DNA of 64,000 nt from JAISGQ01 sp045536305 (GCA_045536305.1 JAZSNH010000081.1:31071-95070), one strand, 5' to 3'; positions 34,861-44,203 are shown, numbered from the stretch's first letter. The notes: generated by a model not told the origin, from the sequence alone. Translations and numbers: made by a program.

Positions 34861-35872
34861 AATCCTGTGGGGTGTAATTATAGGGCACACCCGTGCGCCA
34901 TTCTGACAGCGCAGTGCGCTCGGAGATAAGAGACTTGATAAATTCGCCCGTTTCGGTGAGGGAATCATCGGTGTTGAATATGCTCGAACCCTCTTTTTTG
35001 TCATTAACGGCCCAGTTGCACATGGAAACACCGTTTTTATTGCACCAGTTTACCCACTGGAGAGTCGATTCTCTGTCAGTACTGCCGTTGCCGTCTGCAT
35101 TTACAGAGCCCCACTCGGTGACAAAAAGAGCGATACCGTCAGCCATAGCTCTTTCTGCACGATTTCGAAGCCATTCCTTGTGAGTACCTGCATAGAAATG
35201 GAGAGTGTATGCAACATTGGGGTCATCAATAGGATCTGCGGCCGCTTTATCAACATCCTGAGACCACGTGGGACTTCCCACGATGATAAGATTATCGGAA
35301 TAAGCTCGAATAGCGGCAATGACCTGCTCTGCATAAGCCTTTACCTCTGACCACTGTACCTGAGTAGGTTCGTTGTAAACCTCGAAAATAACGTTGTCAT
35401 ATTCGCCGTATTCCTTTGCCATCATGGAAAAGAAGCTGACTGCCTCGGAAGGATTGAGGTGTGCTTCATGAGCATGCCAGTCGATTATTACATATACGCC
35501 GTTGTCAATTGCGGCCTCGACTATGGTTTTCACCTTGTCGGCATCCCCGACAAGGTGCGGCACAGAGCCGTTGATGCCATAGGCGGCTCTTACTATCTCA
35601 CAGCCGAGCTCATCGACTGCCTTTTCAACATATTCAGCCTTATAATACTTTGCCGACCAATTGCTCCAAAAGAAGCTCATGCCGGTGACCTGAGCGTTTC
35701 TGCCTGTGTTTTCCGAAACGATCTGATTGCCGCTGACCTTCAGTTCTCCGTAATATCCGACAGGAGAGGTGGGGGTGAAGGGGTCGGAATTATCGTTTTG
35801 ATCATTTCGGGCACAGCCGACAAAAAGCAGTGTCATAATAACAGCGAGGAACAGAGAAGCTTTTCTTTTCAT
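34859..35872 (-). CDS. Secreted lipoprotein endoglucanase, glycoside hydrolase family 5
   Basis: Predicted beta-1,4-glucanase displayed on the cell surface. Residues 1-20 are a lipoprotein signal with lipobox LFVGC. The catalytic domain follows after a short linker: VYVIIDWHAH, the acid/base in FEVYNEPTQ, TLHFYAGTH and the nucleophile in LFVTEWG, the pattern of GH5 subfamily 2 (Cel5A-like). No carbohydrate-binding module or dockerin is present in its 337 aa, so it would act on soluble or partly degraded glucan at the cell surface. ATG 35872 follows AAAGGA. Confidence 0.9.
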   Translation of the reverse strand: MKRKASLFLAVIMTLLFVGCARNDQNDNSDPFTPTSPVGYYGELKVSGNQIVSENTGRNAQVTGMSFFWSNWSAKYYKAEYVEKAVDELGCEIVRAAYGINGSVPHLVGDADKVKTIVEAAIDNGVYVIIDWHAHEAHLNPSEAVSFFSMMAKEYGEYDNVIFEVYNEPTQVQWSEVKAYAEQVIAAIRAYSDNLIIVGSPTWSQDVDKAAADPIDDPNVAYTLHFYAGTHKEWLRNRAERAMADGIALFVTEWGSVNADGNGSTDRESTLQWVNWCNKNGVSMCNWAVNDKKEGSSIFNTDDSLTETGEFIKSLISERTALSEWRTGVPYNYTPQD

Positions 35873-36017
35873 AGTCAGAATCCTTTCTGAGGCTTTCTGC
35901 CGCTTTGCAGGCATCGATAATGAATACGGCCTCGAAATAATCAAAAGCGCAGTCGGCAAAATCTTTTCGAATGTATAATTATACAACGTGCGGAAATTTT
36001 CAAGCGATATGGTTTTT

Positions 36018-36446
36018 CTAAAAAGACAGGAACGGAACAAGTCCTGTAAGTATTCCGAGAAAGCCGAAATTAAATGCCATATATTTTTCCTTGCCCGTTG
36101 TGCTGAGAACGAAAAAGCCCAAAGGCAGAAAGGTGAGCAGTGCCATGTCATTGGCAATAAGCATCGAACCGATGAAGGTTATATAAACAAGAGCAAGAAT
36201 GCTCAATCGTGCGTTTCTGAAGCACTGAACGATCTTTTTGGCGAGAATGTAAAAGAACCGAATGTTTTTAAGAGCACAGACTACTGCAAGCACACAGAAA
36301 AGACAGGTCAGGGTTTTAAAATCAAAATAACCGAGATATTCGCTGTCAACAGGGACAAAAATACTTGTGACAACAGCGGCGATCATGGCGATGACCATTA
36401 CGGCATTCTTTTTTATAAATTCGATTACGTGAATTATTGCAGTCAT
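36018..36446 (-). pseudogene. Truncated anion permease (SLC13/ArsB-like)
   Basis: Only 142 aa, where permeases of this superfamily have 350-450. The N-terminal part looks like a good transporter start (FVPVDSEYLGYFDFKTL, NIRFFYILAKKIV, and the family-typical MLIANDMALLTFLPLG). It then runs straight into a short hydrophobic tail and a stop, so most of the transport domain is missing. Either an internal deletion or a remnant; a functional small protein is less likely. ATG 36446 is about 12 bases after AAAGGA. Confidence 0.6.
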
Positions 36447-36616
36447 AAACAGTGCGCTTCCTTTCGGAGTATATCAATTTCACCGAAAAAGAATTATAGT
36501 GGAAGTGTATCGTAAAATCAATAAACGTACCGACGAAATACATAAGGTATAAAATATATTTTTGTATATAAATACAAAGGCGCCGCAGACATAGCAGATG
36601 ACTGCTTTATACAATG

Positions 36617-36648
36617 CAAAACAGGGTGTAGTTTAAACTGCACCCTGT
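36617..36648 (-). terminator. Terminator of the hydrogenase maturation operon
   Basis: ACAGGGTGTAG (36621-36631) pairs with CTGCACCCTGT (36638-36648), one G-U pair, loop TTTAAA; on the minus strand four T residues follow. Confidence 0.75.
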
Positions 36649-36667
36649 CAGAAATATTGAGAATATT

Positions 36668-37870
36668 TTAAATAAGAGCCGAAACGGCAGGAAACGGTTC
36701 TATCGTACGTTTTAAAATACCGTTTAAATAAGCTATAAGAATACCGTAATTAGTAACAGGTATACCCTGATCCTCGCAGCAGCGCAGGCGGTATCGGACT
36801 TCTCTTTCGCTGAGCATACAGCCGCCGCAGTGGATCACCATGCGGTATTCGCTCAAATCATCGGGGAAAGAGCTTCCCGAGGTAAACACAAATTCGGGCT
36901 CTTCATTGGTATACTTGCGTATCCATGAGGGTATCTTTACCGAACCGATATCATCGCACTGTCTGTGGTGAGTACAGCCCTCTGCGATAAGTACCTTATC
37001 GCCTGTTTTAAGAGAATCAACAGCGGCAGCGCCTCTTACTGCCTGAGGCAGATTTCCCTTATATCTCGCCATAAGAATGGAAAAAGAGGTCAGAGGTATC
37101 TCTTTTGGTACAAGCTTGCTGACAGAAGCAAACACCTGACTGTCGGTTATAACCATTTTGGGAGGGCCTGAGAGCTTTCCGAGAGCAGCTGTAAGCTCGC
37201 TGTCGCGGCATACAAGCGCGTTTGCGCCTGCCTCTAGTATATCACGTATAGTCTGCTGCTGAGGGAGGATTAGCCTGCCCTTGGGAGCTGCCTTGTCGAT
37301 AGGAACGACCAGCACAACGGTATCCTCAGGTGAAAGCAGATCGGCAACGAGCGGCTCGGCGGGTTCTTCTCTTACGGCAGTGCGTGCGGCAAGCTCCTTG
37401 AGCTCATGAATATTATATTTTGTAAGGGAACTTACCCAGATGGTGTTGCCCTCAGCGTTGGGAACAGAATCGAGCAGATCTGCTTTGTTGTAAACAAGGA
37501 TATAGGGAATGTTCTTGTCTTTAAATGAAGCTATAAGCTCTGTTTCTATGTTTCCCAAGGCAGTTGTCGCATCGACAACCAGAATTGCAAGGTCTGTTTT
37601 GTTAAGTATCTGTTTTGTGCGGCGCACTCTCATTTCGCCAAGCATGCCCTCATCGTCAATGCCGGGAGTATCGATTATCTGTACCGGGCCCATGGGCAGC
37701 AGCTCCATAGCCTTTGTGACAGGATCGGTGGTAGTGCCCTTAACATCGGATACAATGGCGATCTCCTGTCCTGTAAAGGCGTTTACAAGGCTTGATTTTC
37801 CGACATTTCTGCGCCCGAAAAAGGCGATATGCACCCTTTCGCCAACGGGAGTTTGATTCATACTGCTCAT
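36668..37870 (-). CDS. hydF: [FeFe]-hydrogenase maturation GTPase HydF
   Basis: Scaffold GTPase on which the two-iron H-cluster precursor is built and handed to apo-hydrogenase. The G1 loop is FGRRNVGKSS, G3 is DTPG and G4 is NKAD. The C-terminal cluster-binding residues lie in CTHHRQC and HCGGCML, the HydF signature. Length is about 400 aa. ATG 37870 lies 9 bases after AGGAG; the ATG at 37879 overlaps it. It is the last gene of the operon, 12 bases after hydG. Confidence 0.96.
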   Translation of the reverse strand: MSSMNQTPVGERVHIAFFGRRNVGKSSLVNAFTGQEIAIVSDVKGTTTDPVTKAMELLPMGPVQIIDTPGIDDEGMLGEMRVRRTKQILNKTDLAILVVDATTALGNIETELIASFKDKNIPYILVYNKADLLDSVPNAEGNTIWVSSLTKYNIHELKELAARTAVREEPAEPLVADLLSPEDTVVLVVPIDKAAPKGRLILPQQQTIRDILEAGANALVCRDSELTAALGKLSGPPKMVITDSQVFASVSKLVPKEIPLTSFSILMARYKGNLPQAVRGAAAVDSLKTGDKVLIAEGCTHHRQCDDIGSVKIPSWIRKYTNEEPEFVFTSGSSFPDDLSEYRMVIHCGGCMLSEREVRYRLRCCEDQGIPVTNYGILIAYLNGILKRTIEPFPAVSALI

Positions 37871-37882
37871 ACTGTCCATCTC

Positions 37883-39301
37883 CTAAAAACGGAAGTCGCG
37901 TTCGCCGTTTGCAATTTTATCAAGCCGCTGCTCGACGATAGAGCGAACCTTGTCGTTCGGAATATCCTTCATCTGCTCAAGTATCAGCTTTTCTCCTACC
38001 TGCTGAGTATCGGGCTTTGCGTAGTCGGTGAGATATTCCTTCAAAGTCATAAGCGCGTTGGGCAGACAGCAGTTCTGTATCTGTCCCGACTTGCAAAGGG
38101 ACATAAACCTGTCGCCCGTACGTCCTTCGCGGTAGCAGGCGGTGCAGAAGGAGGGAAGATAACCCATCTTCATAAGCCAGTTTACGACCTCGTCAAGCGT
38201 TCTGCGATCCGAAACATCGAACTGTGCGGAATTTTCTTCTTCGGGTTCCTCCTCGGCATAGCCGCCGACACTTGTGCGCGAGCCGCCTGAGATCTGAGAG
38301 ACACCAAGATGCAGAAGACGTTCGCGCACCTTGGGGCTTTCACGGGTGGAGATAATCATGCCTGTATAAGGAACGGCAACGCGGATACATGCAACGATCT
38401 TTGCAAACATATCATCAGAAATGCCGTTGTCAAATGCATCGGGATCAATATCGTCAGCAGGGCATACGCGAGGAACGCTGATGGTATGAGGGCCTACTCC
38501 GAAAGCGGCCTCAAGATGTTCTGCGTGCATCAGAAGACCTGCAAATTCATAACGATAAAGCTCAAGGCCAAACAGTACACCAAGACCTACGTCATCAATA
38601 CCGCCCTGCATTGCACGGTCGTGAGCTTCTGTGTGATATGTATAATTGCTTTTTGGACCTGTGGGGTGAAGTCTTTCATAGGTTTCCTTGTGATAGGTCT
38701 CCTGAAAGAGTATATAGGTACCGATGCCTGCGTCCTTGAGCTTGCGGTAATTTTCAACTGTGGTGGCAGCAATGTTTACGTTAACTCTGCGAATAGCACC
38801 GTTTTTATGCTTTATAGAGTAAATGGTCTTAATCGATTCAAGGATATATTCAATGGGGTTGTTGACAGGGTCTTCTCCTGCTTCGAGAGCAAGTCTTTTG
38901 TGTCCCATATCCTGCAGGGCAATGACCTCGGCTCTTATCTCGTCCTGAGAAAGCTTTTTTCTGGCGATATGCTTGTTCTTGTAGTGATACGGGCAGTAAA
39001 GACAGCCGTTAACGCAATAATTTGAAAGATAAAGCGGAGCAAACATTACTATTCTGTTGCCGTAAAAATCCTTCTTTATCTGTTCGGCAAGAGCATATAT
39101 TTCCTGATTCTTTTCTTCGATCTCACAAGCGAGAAGGACAGAGGCTTCTCTGTGTGAAAGTCCCTTGCGTTCCTTTGCCTTACTGAGAATAGCGTCAATA
39201 AGCTCTGCATCGTTCTTATGCTCGTCTGCATAGGCAAGGGTTTCGAGTATTTCCTCGTGGCTTATAAATTCTTCGGCTTTCATTGATTTCGGATCATACA
39301 T
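37883..39301 (-). CDS. hydG: [FeFe]-hydrogenase maturation radical SAM protein HydG (tyrosine lyase)
   Basis: Splits tyrosine to supply CO and CN- ligands for the H-cluster. The radical SAM cluster motif CX3CX2C is CVNGCLYC, and the auxiliary-cluster cysteines are in the C-terminal CTACYREGRTGDRF region. Length 472 aa is normal for HydG and distinguishes it from ThiH, which lacks this C-terminal extension. ATG 39301 follows AGAAGGAAA. Confidence 0.97.
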   Translation of the reverse strand: MYDPKSMKAEEFISHEEILETLAYADEHKNDAELIDAILSKAKERKGLSHREASVLLACEIEEKNQEIYALAEQIKKDFYGNRIVMFAPLYLSNYCVNGCLYCPYHYKNKHIARKKLSQDEIRAEVIALQDMGHKRLALEAGEDPVNNPIEYILESIKTIYSIKHKNGAIRRVNVNIAATTVENYRKLKDAGIGTYILFQETYHKETYERLHPTGPKSNYTYHTEAHDRAMQGGIDDVGLGVLFGLELYRYEFAGLLMHAEHLEAAFGVGPHTISVPRVCPADDIDPDAFDNGISDDMFAKIVACIRVAVPYTGMIISTRESPKVRERLLHLGVSQISGGSRTSVGGYAEEEPEEENSAQFDVSDRRTLDEVVNWLMKMGYLPSFCTACYREGRTGDRFMSLCKSGQIQNCCLPNALMTLKEYLTDYAKPDTQQVGEKLILEQMKDIPNDKVRSIVEQRLDKIANGERDFRF

Positions 39302-39324
39302 ATTTATTTCCTTCTTTCTTGGTT

Positions 39325-40371
39325 TTAAAGCTTTTTGCAGTCACCTCTGTCGGTGACGATACGGTAGCCGATAGCCTCCATACGCTTTGTAAGATCACCG
39401 CATTTCTGAGCGGCTTCGGCACCGGTGAACAGTTTGTTGTCATATAGAGAATAATTTTTTCTCACTTCTTCGGGGGACAGATTCGGCATGCATACGTTCG
39501 CTCCTGCTAAAACACCCTTTTCACGTCCGTGAGGGTCGATGCTTCCGAGTGCGGTCGTTGAGGGGAGCAGTACATTGGGGAGCATAAGCCTAACAATGGC
39601 AAGAAGATATAAAGTAAGCTCAAGCGAGCCGCTTTTTTCGTCCTTAAACGGTGTTGCGTGATGAGGTATAAAGGGGCCGATTCCTACCATATCGGGCTCA
39701 AAGTCACGAATGAAAAGCAGATCCTTTACAAGATGCTCGGTGGTTTGGCCGGGAGAACCGACCATAAAGCCGCAGCCGACCTGATAACCGATATCCTTAA
39801 GGTCATAAAGGCATTGTTTTCTGTTTTCAAGTGTCAACTCAGATGGGTGTAAAAGCGCATAGTGACAGTCATCGGCGGTTTCATGACGAAGAAGATAACG
39901 GTCGGCGCCTGCATCAAACCAGGACTTGTAAACCTCTTTCGGATGTTCACCAACCGAAAGGGTCACAGCGCAATCGGGATGATTTTTCTTTATATCAAAT
40001 ACAAGCTGACCGATACGTTCGGGAGTAAACAGTGGGTCTTCGCCGCCCTGCAGCACAAAGGTGCGATAGCCGAGTGCATATCCTTCTGCACAGCACATGA
40101 GAATCTCTTCTCTGCTTAAGCGATATCTCTGCACGCTTTTGTTTGAGCGGCGGATACCGCAGTAATAGCAGTCGTTTTTGCAGTAGTTTGTAAATTCGAT
40201 AAGTCCTCTTATGTAAATATCGTTTCCGTAATAGGCTCTGCGAGCCTTCACCGCCTTTTCAAAAAGGAGCTCTGCCGATTTATCGCTGCGGTTATCTATA
40301 AGCGCGGCAAATTCTTTCGCAGATAAGGTGCGGTCATGCTCTAATTTTTCTATCAGCCGAATCATATTCAA
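39325..40371 (-). CDS. hydE: [FeFe]-hydrogenase maturation radical SAM protein HydE
   Basis: Radical SAM enzyme that acts on the HydG-derived iron complex during H-cluster assembly. The cluster motif is CKNDCYYC, and FVLQGGEDPLF and the C-terminal barrel are typical. Length 348 aa is normal. Its ATG overlaps the stop of the upstream regulator gene by 4 bases, showing co-translation. Confidence 0.96.
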   Translation of the reverse strand: MNMIRLIEKLEHDRTLSAKEFAALIDNRSDKSAELLFEKAVKARRAYYGNDIYIRGLIEFTNYCKNDCYYCGIRRSNKSVQRYRLSREEILMCCAEGYALGYRTFVLQGGEDPLFTPERIGQLVFDIKKNHPDCAVTLSVGEHPKEVYKSWFDAGADRYLLRHETADDCHYALLHPSELTLENRKQCLYDLKDIGYQVGCGFMVGSPGQTTEHLVKDLLFIRDFEPDMVGIGPFIPHHATPFKDEKSGSLELTLYLLAIVRLMLPNVLLPSTTALGSIDPHGREKGVLAGANVCMPNLSPEEVRKNYSLYDNKLFTGAEAAQKCGDLTKRMEAIGYRIVTDRGDCKKL

Positions 40372-40622
40372 GCCTCCGGCATTTTTGAATAGAGTGCCTT
40401 GGCGGTAACTCCCTGCAGCATACCGACCTTTCCCGAAAGGGCACTTATCACATCGGTGGGCGCATCAAGTACGATGCTTATAATGCTGACATTGCGCTGC
40501 CTGTAGGGAAGTCCCATTCTTCCGACAATGTATTTGTTGTATTCATGAAGCAGAGCGTTAAGAGGCTCCACCGAGTCGGGCTGTTCAATAATGATCCCGA
40601 GCAGTGCAATTCGATTTTCCAT
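40368..40622 (-). CDS. TM1266-family iron-only hydrogenase system regulator
   Basis: Small (84 aa) ACT-like protein, starting MENRIALLGIIIEQPDSVE and containing QRNVSIISIVLDAPTD. Members of this family sit beside hydEFG genes and are called putative regulators by context; no DNA-binding domain is visible and its ligand is unknown. It is first in the operon, follows AAGGAG and overlaps hydE. Confidence 0.88.
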   Translation of the reverse strand: MENRIALLGIIIEQPDSVEPLNALLHEYNKYIVGRMGLPYRQRNVSIISIVLDAPTDVISALSGKVGMLQGVTAKALYSKMPEA

Positions 40623-40636
40623 AAATATTTTCTCCT

Positions 40637-40802
40637 TAAAAACAAAAAGCTCCCAATAAAGGGAGCATAAAAATCACAAACCGCACGAAACGCACAGCGA
40701 AATTTATACACCCTTATACGTCAGGGAGTGACCCCTTTCGTGTCAGTAATGATTTTTGTTAATTATATCACAATGTTTGTAAAAAGTAAAGTGTCGTTTT
40801 TG
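40637..40802 (-). promoter_or_regulatory. Promoter and attenuator-like leader of the hydrogenase maturation operon
   Basis: On the minus strand a TTTACT box, a 17-base spacer and TATAAT (in GTGATATAATTAAC, near 40760) form a promoter. The leader of about 135 bases ends with an intrinsic terminator: GCTCCC (40666-40661) paired with GGGAGC (40654-40649), then TTTTTGTTTTT. This lies about 25 bases ahead of the first start codon. Termination before a gene implies regulated readthrough. The upstream part of the leader is G/C-patterned (AGGGGTCACTCCCTGACG) and could form a competing fold; I cannot assign a riboswitch class. Confidence 0.6.
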
Positions 40803-40807
40803 ACACT

Positions 40808-43402
40808 TTACTTTTTATTGTTTTTTATATTTGAAATATCACTTAATGTAATGGGAGGAGCATGGCTTTTCATCTCATCAAGAGTCTCTGCGATGCGTGA
40901 GTGGACAGAATCCATCTCACGCTCAAATTCCGACGCAGATGTACGCAGCACACCGGAGCGTATAGCTGAAAGCTGTATCATACGGTCAGAAGTGACAACG
41001 CGCACATATTCATTTTTGCCTATTTCAGCCACAAGCTTCTCGATATAGTTATCGCCAAGCTCGTTTTCCTTTGTATAGGCAACGTGGATGTTGTGAAAAT
41101 CAAACCTTGCGCCCTTGCCGCCGGGAACTCTGTACGCGTCAAAAACAAGAATGACATTTATTTTAGTAAAAGCACTGTAATTGCAAAGAATGTTCATAAG
41201 CCTGTCGCGAGCGGCATCAAGATTATCCTCGGCAATGCTTTTCAGGTCATCCCATGCAAAAATAACATTATAACCATCAACTATGACATATTGCTTTCTC
41301 GGTTCAGGAAGAGTAAATTCCTTTGTGCTCACTTCCGATCTTTGAATCGGACGGTAAAGCTCGTATTTTGCCTTTCCGAATTCACGCTCCATAATGGCCT
41401 GAAGCTCTTTTTCGTCAATATTGTATGTGCGGTGCCCGACATAAGGTGTGTTGGCCTTTTCTTTTTTCAGACAGCTTTCAAGATGCATATATTCGGGAAC
41501 CTTATCCCACTTTACAACAAAGCCTGCGCCGTGAGCACAGAATACAGAGTCGGGAGGGTTGTCGAGGTCTGCTTCGGGCTGATAGCATATATCGCAGATG
41601 ACCTTTTCGGTGTCGTGACATTCATCGTAGCCTCCGGCCTCAAAAAAGATTCTGCCTCTGCCGCCTGTATAGGCTGCTACCTCAGAGGCATAGCCGTTCA
41701 TGAGGATAACAGGAGCTCGCCCCGTGATAACTGACATTCCTCCGCTTTCCTCAGGCTGGTTCATACTGCCCTTGCGGAGTCTGATATCATTTATCGCCCT
41801 GCCCATCTGTTCAAAGGGAACCTCCAGGCGGAAGGAGTAATAGGGTTCGAGCAAGACGGATTTTGCCTGCATAAGGCCCTGACGCACGGCACGGTAGGTA
41901 GACTGGCGGAAATCACCGCCCTCTGTGTGCTTAAGATGGGCGCGGCCCGACATTAAGGTGATTTTCATATCGGTGATAGGAGAGCCTGTGAGAACGCCCA
42001 CATGCTCCTTTTCGTTCAGATGCATAAGGACAAGCCGCTGCCAGTTGCGGTCGAGGAAATCCTCGCTGCATTTTGAATCAAAGACGAGTCCCTTGCCTCT
42101 CGGAAGAGGCTCAAGGAGAAGATGAACTTCGGCATAATGACGCAGAGGTTCATAGTGACCGACCCCCTCGACCGTATTTGAGATAGTCTCCTTATAAAGG
42201 ACTCGACCCTCATCAATGACAACATCAACATCGAATCTATCGAGGATAAGGCTTTTCAGGATCTCAGTCTGAACCTCTCCCATAAGGCTGACATGGATCT
42301 CCTGCAGATGCTCGCTCCATGTAATATGAAGCTGAGGATCCTCCTCCTCCAGCAGCTTAAGCTTTGGGAGCATAGCTTGAGCATCACAGTCCTCAGGCAG
42401 TATTATGCGGTAATTCATAACAGGCTCAAGCACAGGTTTTTCCGATGCAGCCTCATAACCGAGCCCCATGCCGTTGAATGTGCTGACAGGACCTGTGACT
42501 GCACAGACAGACCCTGCACATACCTCATCGACAGTTACATATTTTTCGCCGGAATATATGCGTATCTGATTTATTTTTTCTTCGTGTTCCCCTGTGCCGA
42601 TCGTATCGCGTACTCTAAGAACACCGCCGGTTATTTTAAGATGAGTCAGACGGTCGTTTTTATCGCGGCTTATTTTATATACCTTTGCGCCGAAGGTGTG
42701 CGGATATTCCTGAGGGATAATAAATCTTTCAAGTCCCGATAAAAATTCCTCCACGCCTGTCAGCTTAAGACCTGAGCCGAAGAAGCAGGGGAAAGCCTTT
42801 CTGGTAAGTATAAGGCGAGCGGCGTCTGTGTCGCTTACCTCACCGCAGGAGAGGAATTTTTCTAACACCTGCTCGGCACACATGGCAAGATTTTCGTCAC
42901 GCACAGCCTTGTCTGCGCTGAAGCTGACGCATTTGTCGCTCAGCTCCTTCTGAAGCTCTTCCATAAGCTCTTCCTCGCTGCGGCGCGCAAAGTCCATCTT
43001 TGTAACAAAGATAAAGGTGGGAATATTGTATATTTTCAGCAGACGCCAGAGAGTTCTGGTGTGCGACTGAACTCCGTCAATGCCGCTGATAACAAGAATC
43101 GCATAATCGAGAACCTTTAAAACGCGCTCGGTTTCTGTGGAAAAGTCCACGTGTCCGGGAGTGTCAAGCAGAGCGATCTCTATATCACCTACGCAAAATA
43201 CAGCCTGACTTGCAAATATCGTAATGCCGCGTTCGCGCTCAAGGCGGTGTGTATCGAGAGCGGTGTCACCATTGTCGACCCTGCCAAGGCTTCTCGATTT
43301 GCCTGTAGAGTAAAGAATAGCTTCAGCGAGAGTGGTTTTTCCTGCGTCCACATGGGCAAGCAGAGCCGTGCAGCAGCTTCGTTTTTTCGGTTGTTCAGAC
43401 AC
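40808..43402 (-). CDS. EF-G-like ribosomal-protection GTPase fused to a YacP/Rae1-like NYN nuclease domain
   Basis: Residues 1-690 or so match translational GTPases of the TetM/TetO ribosomal-protection type: AHVDAGKTT (G1), RGIT (G2), DTPGH (G3), TKMD (G4), then EF-G domains II-V. Unlike TetM (about 640 aa), it continues with a domain of about 160 residues (about 700-860) resembling Bacillus YacP/Rae1: VDGYNVIFAW, VFDAYRVPGG, YTKENELGDNYIEKL and TSDRMIQ hold the acidic residues of NYN/PIN-like nucleases. Rae1 is a ribosome-dependent A-site mRNA endonuclease, so the fusion suggests a factor that both remodels the ribosome and cuts its mRNA (inference). Tetracycline resistance should not be assumed. 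Start GTG 43402 lies 8 bases after GGAAGGGG. Confidence 0.85.
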   Translation of the reverse strand: MSEQPKKRSCCTALLAHVDAGKTTLAEAILYSTGKSRSLGRVDNGDTALDTHRLERERGITIFASQAVFCVGDIEIALLDTPGHVDFSTETERVLKVLDYAILVISGIDGVQSHTRTLWRLLKIYNIPTFIFVTKMDFARRSEEELMEELQKELSDKCVSFSADKAVRDENLAMCAEQVLEKFLSCGEVSDTDAARLILTRKAFPCFFGSGLKLTGVEEFLSGLERFIIPQEYPHTFGAKVYKISRDKNDRLTHLKITGGVLRVRDTIGTGEHEEKINQIRIYSGEKYVTVDEVCAGSVCAVTGPVSTFNGMGLGYEAASEKPVLEPVMNYRIILPEDCDAQAMLPKLKLLEEEDPQLHITWSEHLQEIHVSLMGEVQTEILKSLILDRFDVDVVIDEGRVLYKETISNTVEGVGHYEPLRHYAEVHLLLEPLPRGKGLVFDSKCSEDFLDRNWQRLVLMHLNEKEHVGVLTGSPITDMKITLMSGRAHLKHTEGGDFRQSTYRAVRQGLMQAKSVLLEPYYSFRLEVPFEQMGRAINDIRLRKGSMNQPEESGGMSVITGRAPVILMNGYASEVAAYTGGRGRIFFEAGGYDECHDTEKVICDICYQPEADLDNPPDSVFCAHGAGFVVKWDKVPEYMHLESCLKKEKANTPYVGHRTYNIDEKELQAIMEREFGKAKYELYRPIQRSEVSTKEFTLPEPRKQYVIVDGYNVIFAWDDLKSIAEDNLDAARDRLMNILCNYSAFTKINVILVFDAYRVPGGKGARFDFHNIHVAYTKENELGDNYIEKLVAEIGKNEYVRVVTSDRMIQLSAIRSGVLRTSASEFEREMDSVHSRIAETLDEMKSHAPPITLSDISNIKNNKK

Positions 43403-43626
43403 GGCAAACGCCCCTTCCCATGCATAATTGCGAATATTATAGCACGGAAAGGGGCGTTAGTCGATAGAAATGTCGGCGTTTTTCTGAAAAAGTGGTATTG
43501 CCGGTCTGTATAAAGTGCATTGTTTTGCAAAATCGGCTTACGCAGCTTGTTTTTGTCCGTTTGTCACTCCTTGTTGTTTGGAATAGAGTGTGATATAATA
43601 TGCGTGATATGAAAGGGAGAGGGAAA

Positions 43627-44136
43627 ATGTTGAAAATTAAGAAAATGGAGTTGTCCGACAAAAACGCATTTGAATGTTTTGTCGACAGATACAAAGCAGA
43701 GTGCGGTGCAGAGGTCCTGCCGTTTGGCCTTAATCCGAATAATCTTCCTTATGAGGTCTTTTTCGATCAGATAACGCAGTTATCTGATAAAGATACCTTG
43801 CCTGCCGGATGGGTTAAAACAATATACTATCTTCTTTGGAATGACGACGAGATCATCGGCGCGCTTAACGTTCGATGTGAAGATTCTGAGTTTGTACTCA
43901 ACCATGCAGGGCATATAGGATACGCCATTGCACCGTGGAAAAGAAAACAAGGTTATGCATCAGCGGCGTTAAATATGCTGCTGCCGATTGTAAAATCATT
44001 TGGAATAAATCGTGTATTGCTGACTTGTGATATCGATAATGAAGCGTCAAAGCGTGTGATTATCAAAAACGGCGGTAGGTTTGATCACAGAAACGATACA
44101 AAAGAATTCTATTGGATAAAATTGACAAAATGTTAA
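43627..44136 (+). CDS. GNAT-family N-acetyltransferase
   Basis: Acetyl-CoA-dependent acetyltransferase of 169 aa. The acetyl-CoA loop is WKRKQGYASAALNMLLP, with the following NRVLLTCDIDNEASKRVIIKNGG typical of the RimJ/RimL-like and AT3 branch. Substrate unknown. ATG 43627 follows GGGAGAGGG. It has its own terminator at 44161-44203. Confidence 0.85.
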   Translation: MLKIKKMELSDKNAFECFVDRYKAECGAEVLPFGLNPNNLPYEVFFDQITQLSDKDTLPAGWVKTIYYLLWNDDEIIGALNVRCEDSEFVLNHAGHIGYAIAPWKRKQGYASAALNMLLPIVKSFGINRVLLTCDIDNEASKRVIIKNGGRFDHRNDTKEFYWIKLTKC

Positions 44137-44160
44137 GTTAGCCTTTTGTTTATGAAGTTA

Positions 44161-44203
44161 GGGGCTGCCGCAGAATGCCAAAGATCTGCGACAGCCCCTT
44201 TTT
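44161..44203 (+). terminator. Terminator of the GNAT gene
   Basis: GGGGCTGCCGCAGA (44161-44174) pairs with TCTGCGACAGCCCC (44185-44198) with one mismatch, followed by TTTTT. Confidence 0.82.

Noticed and set aside
40637..40802. T-box riboswitch before the hydrogenase maturation operon
   Set aside because: AAGGGTGTATAA is present but the conserved T-box sequence AGGGTGGNACCGCG is not, and hyd genes are not amino-acid related.
40808..43402. Tetracycline resistance gene (tetM/tetO/tetW)
   Set aside because: The GTPase is of that superfamily, but it is divergent (TKMD in G4), carries an extra nuclease domain and sits in no mobile element. Resistance should not be claimed.
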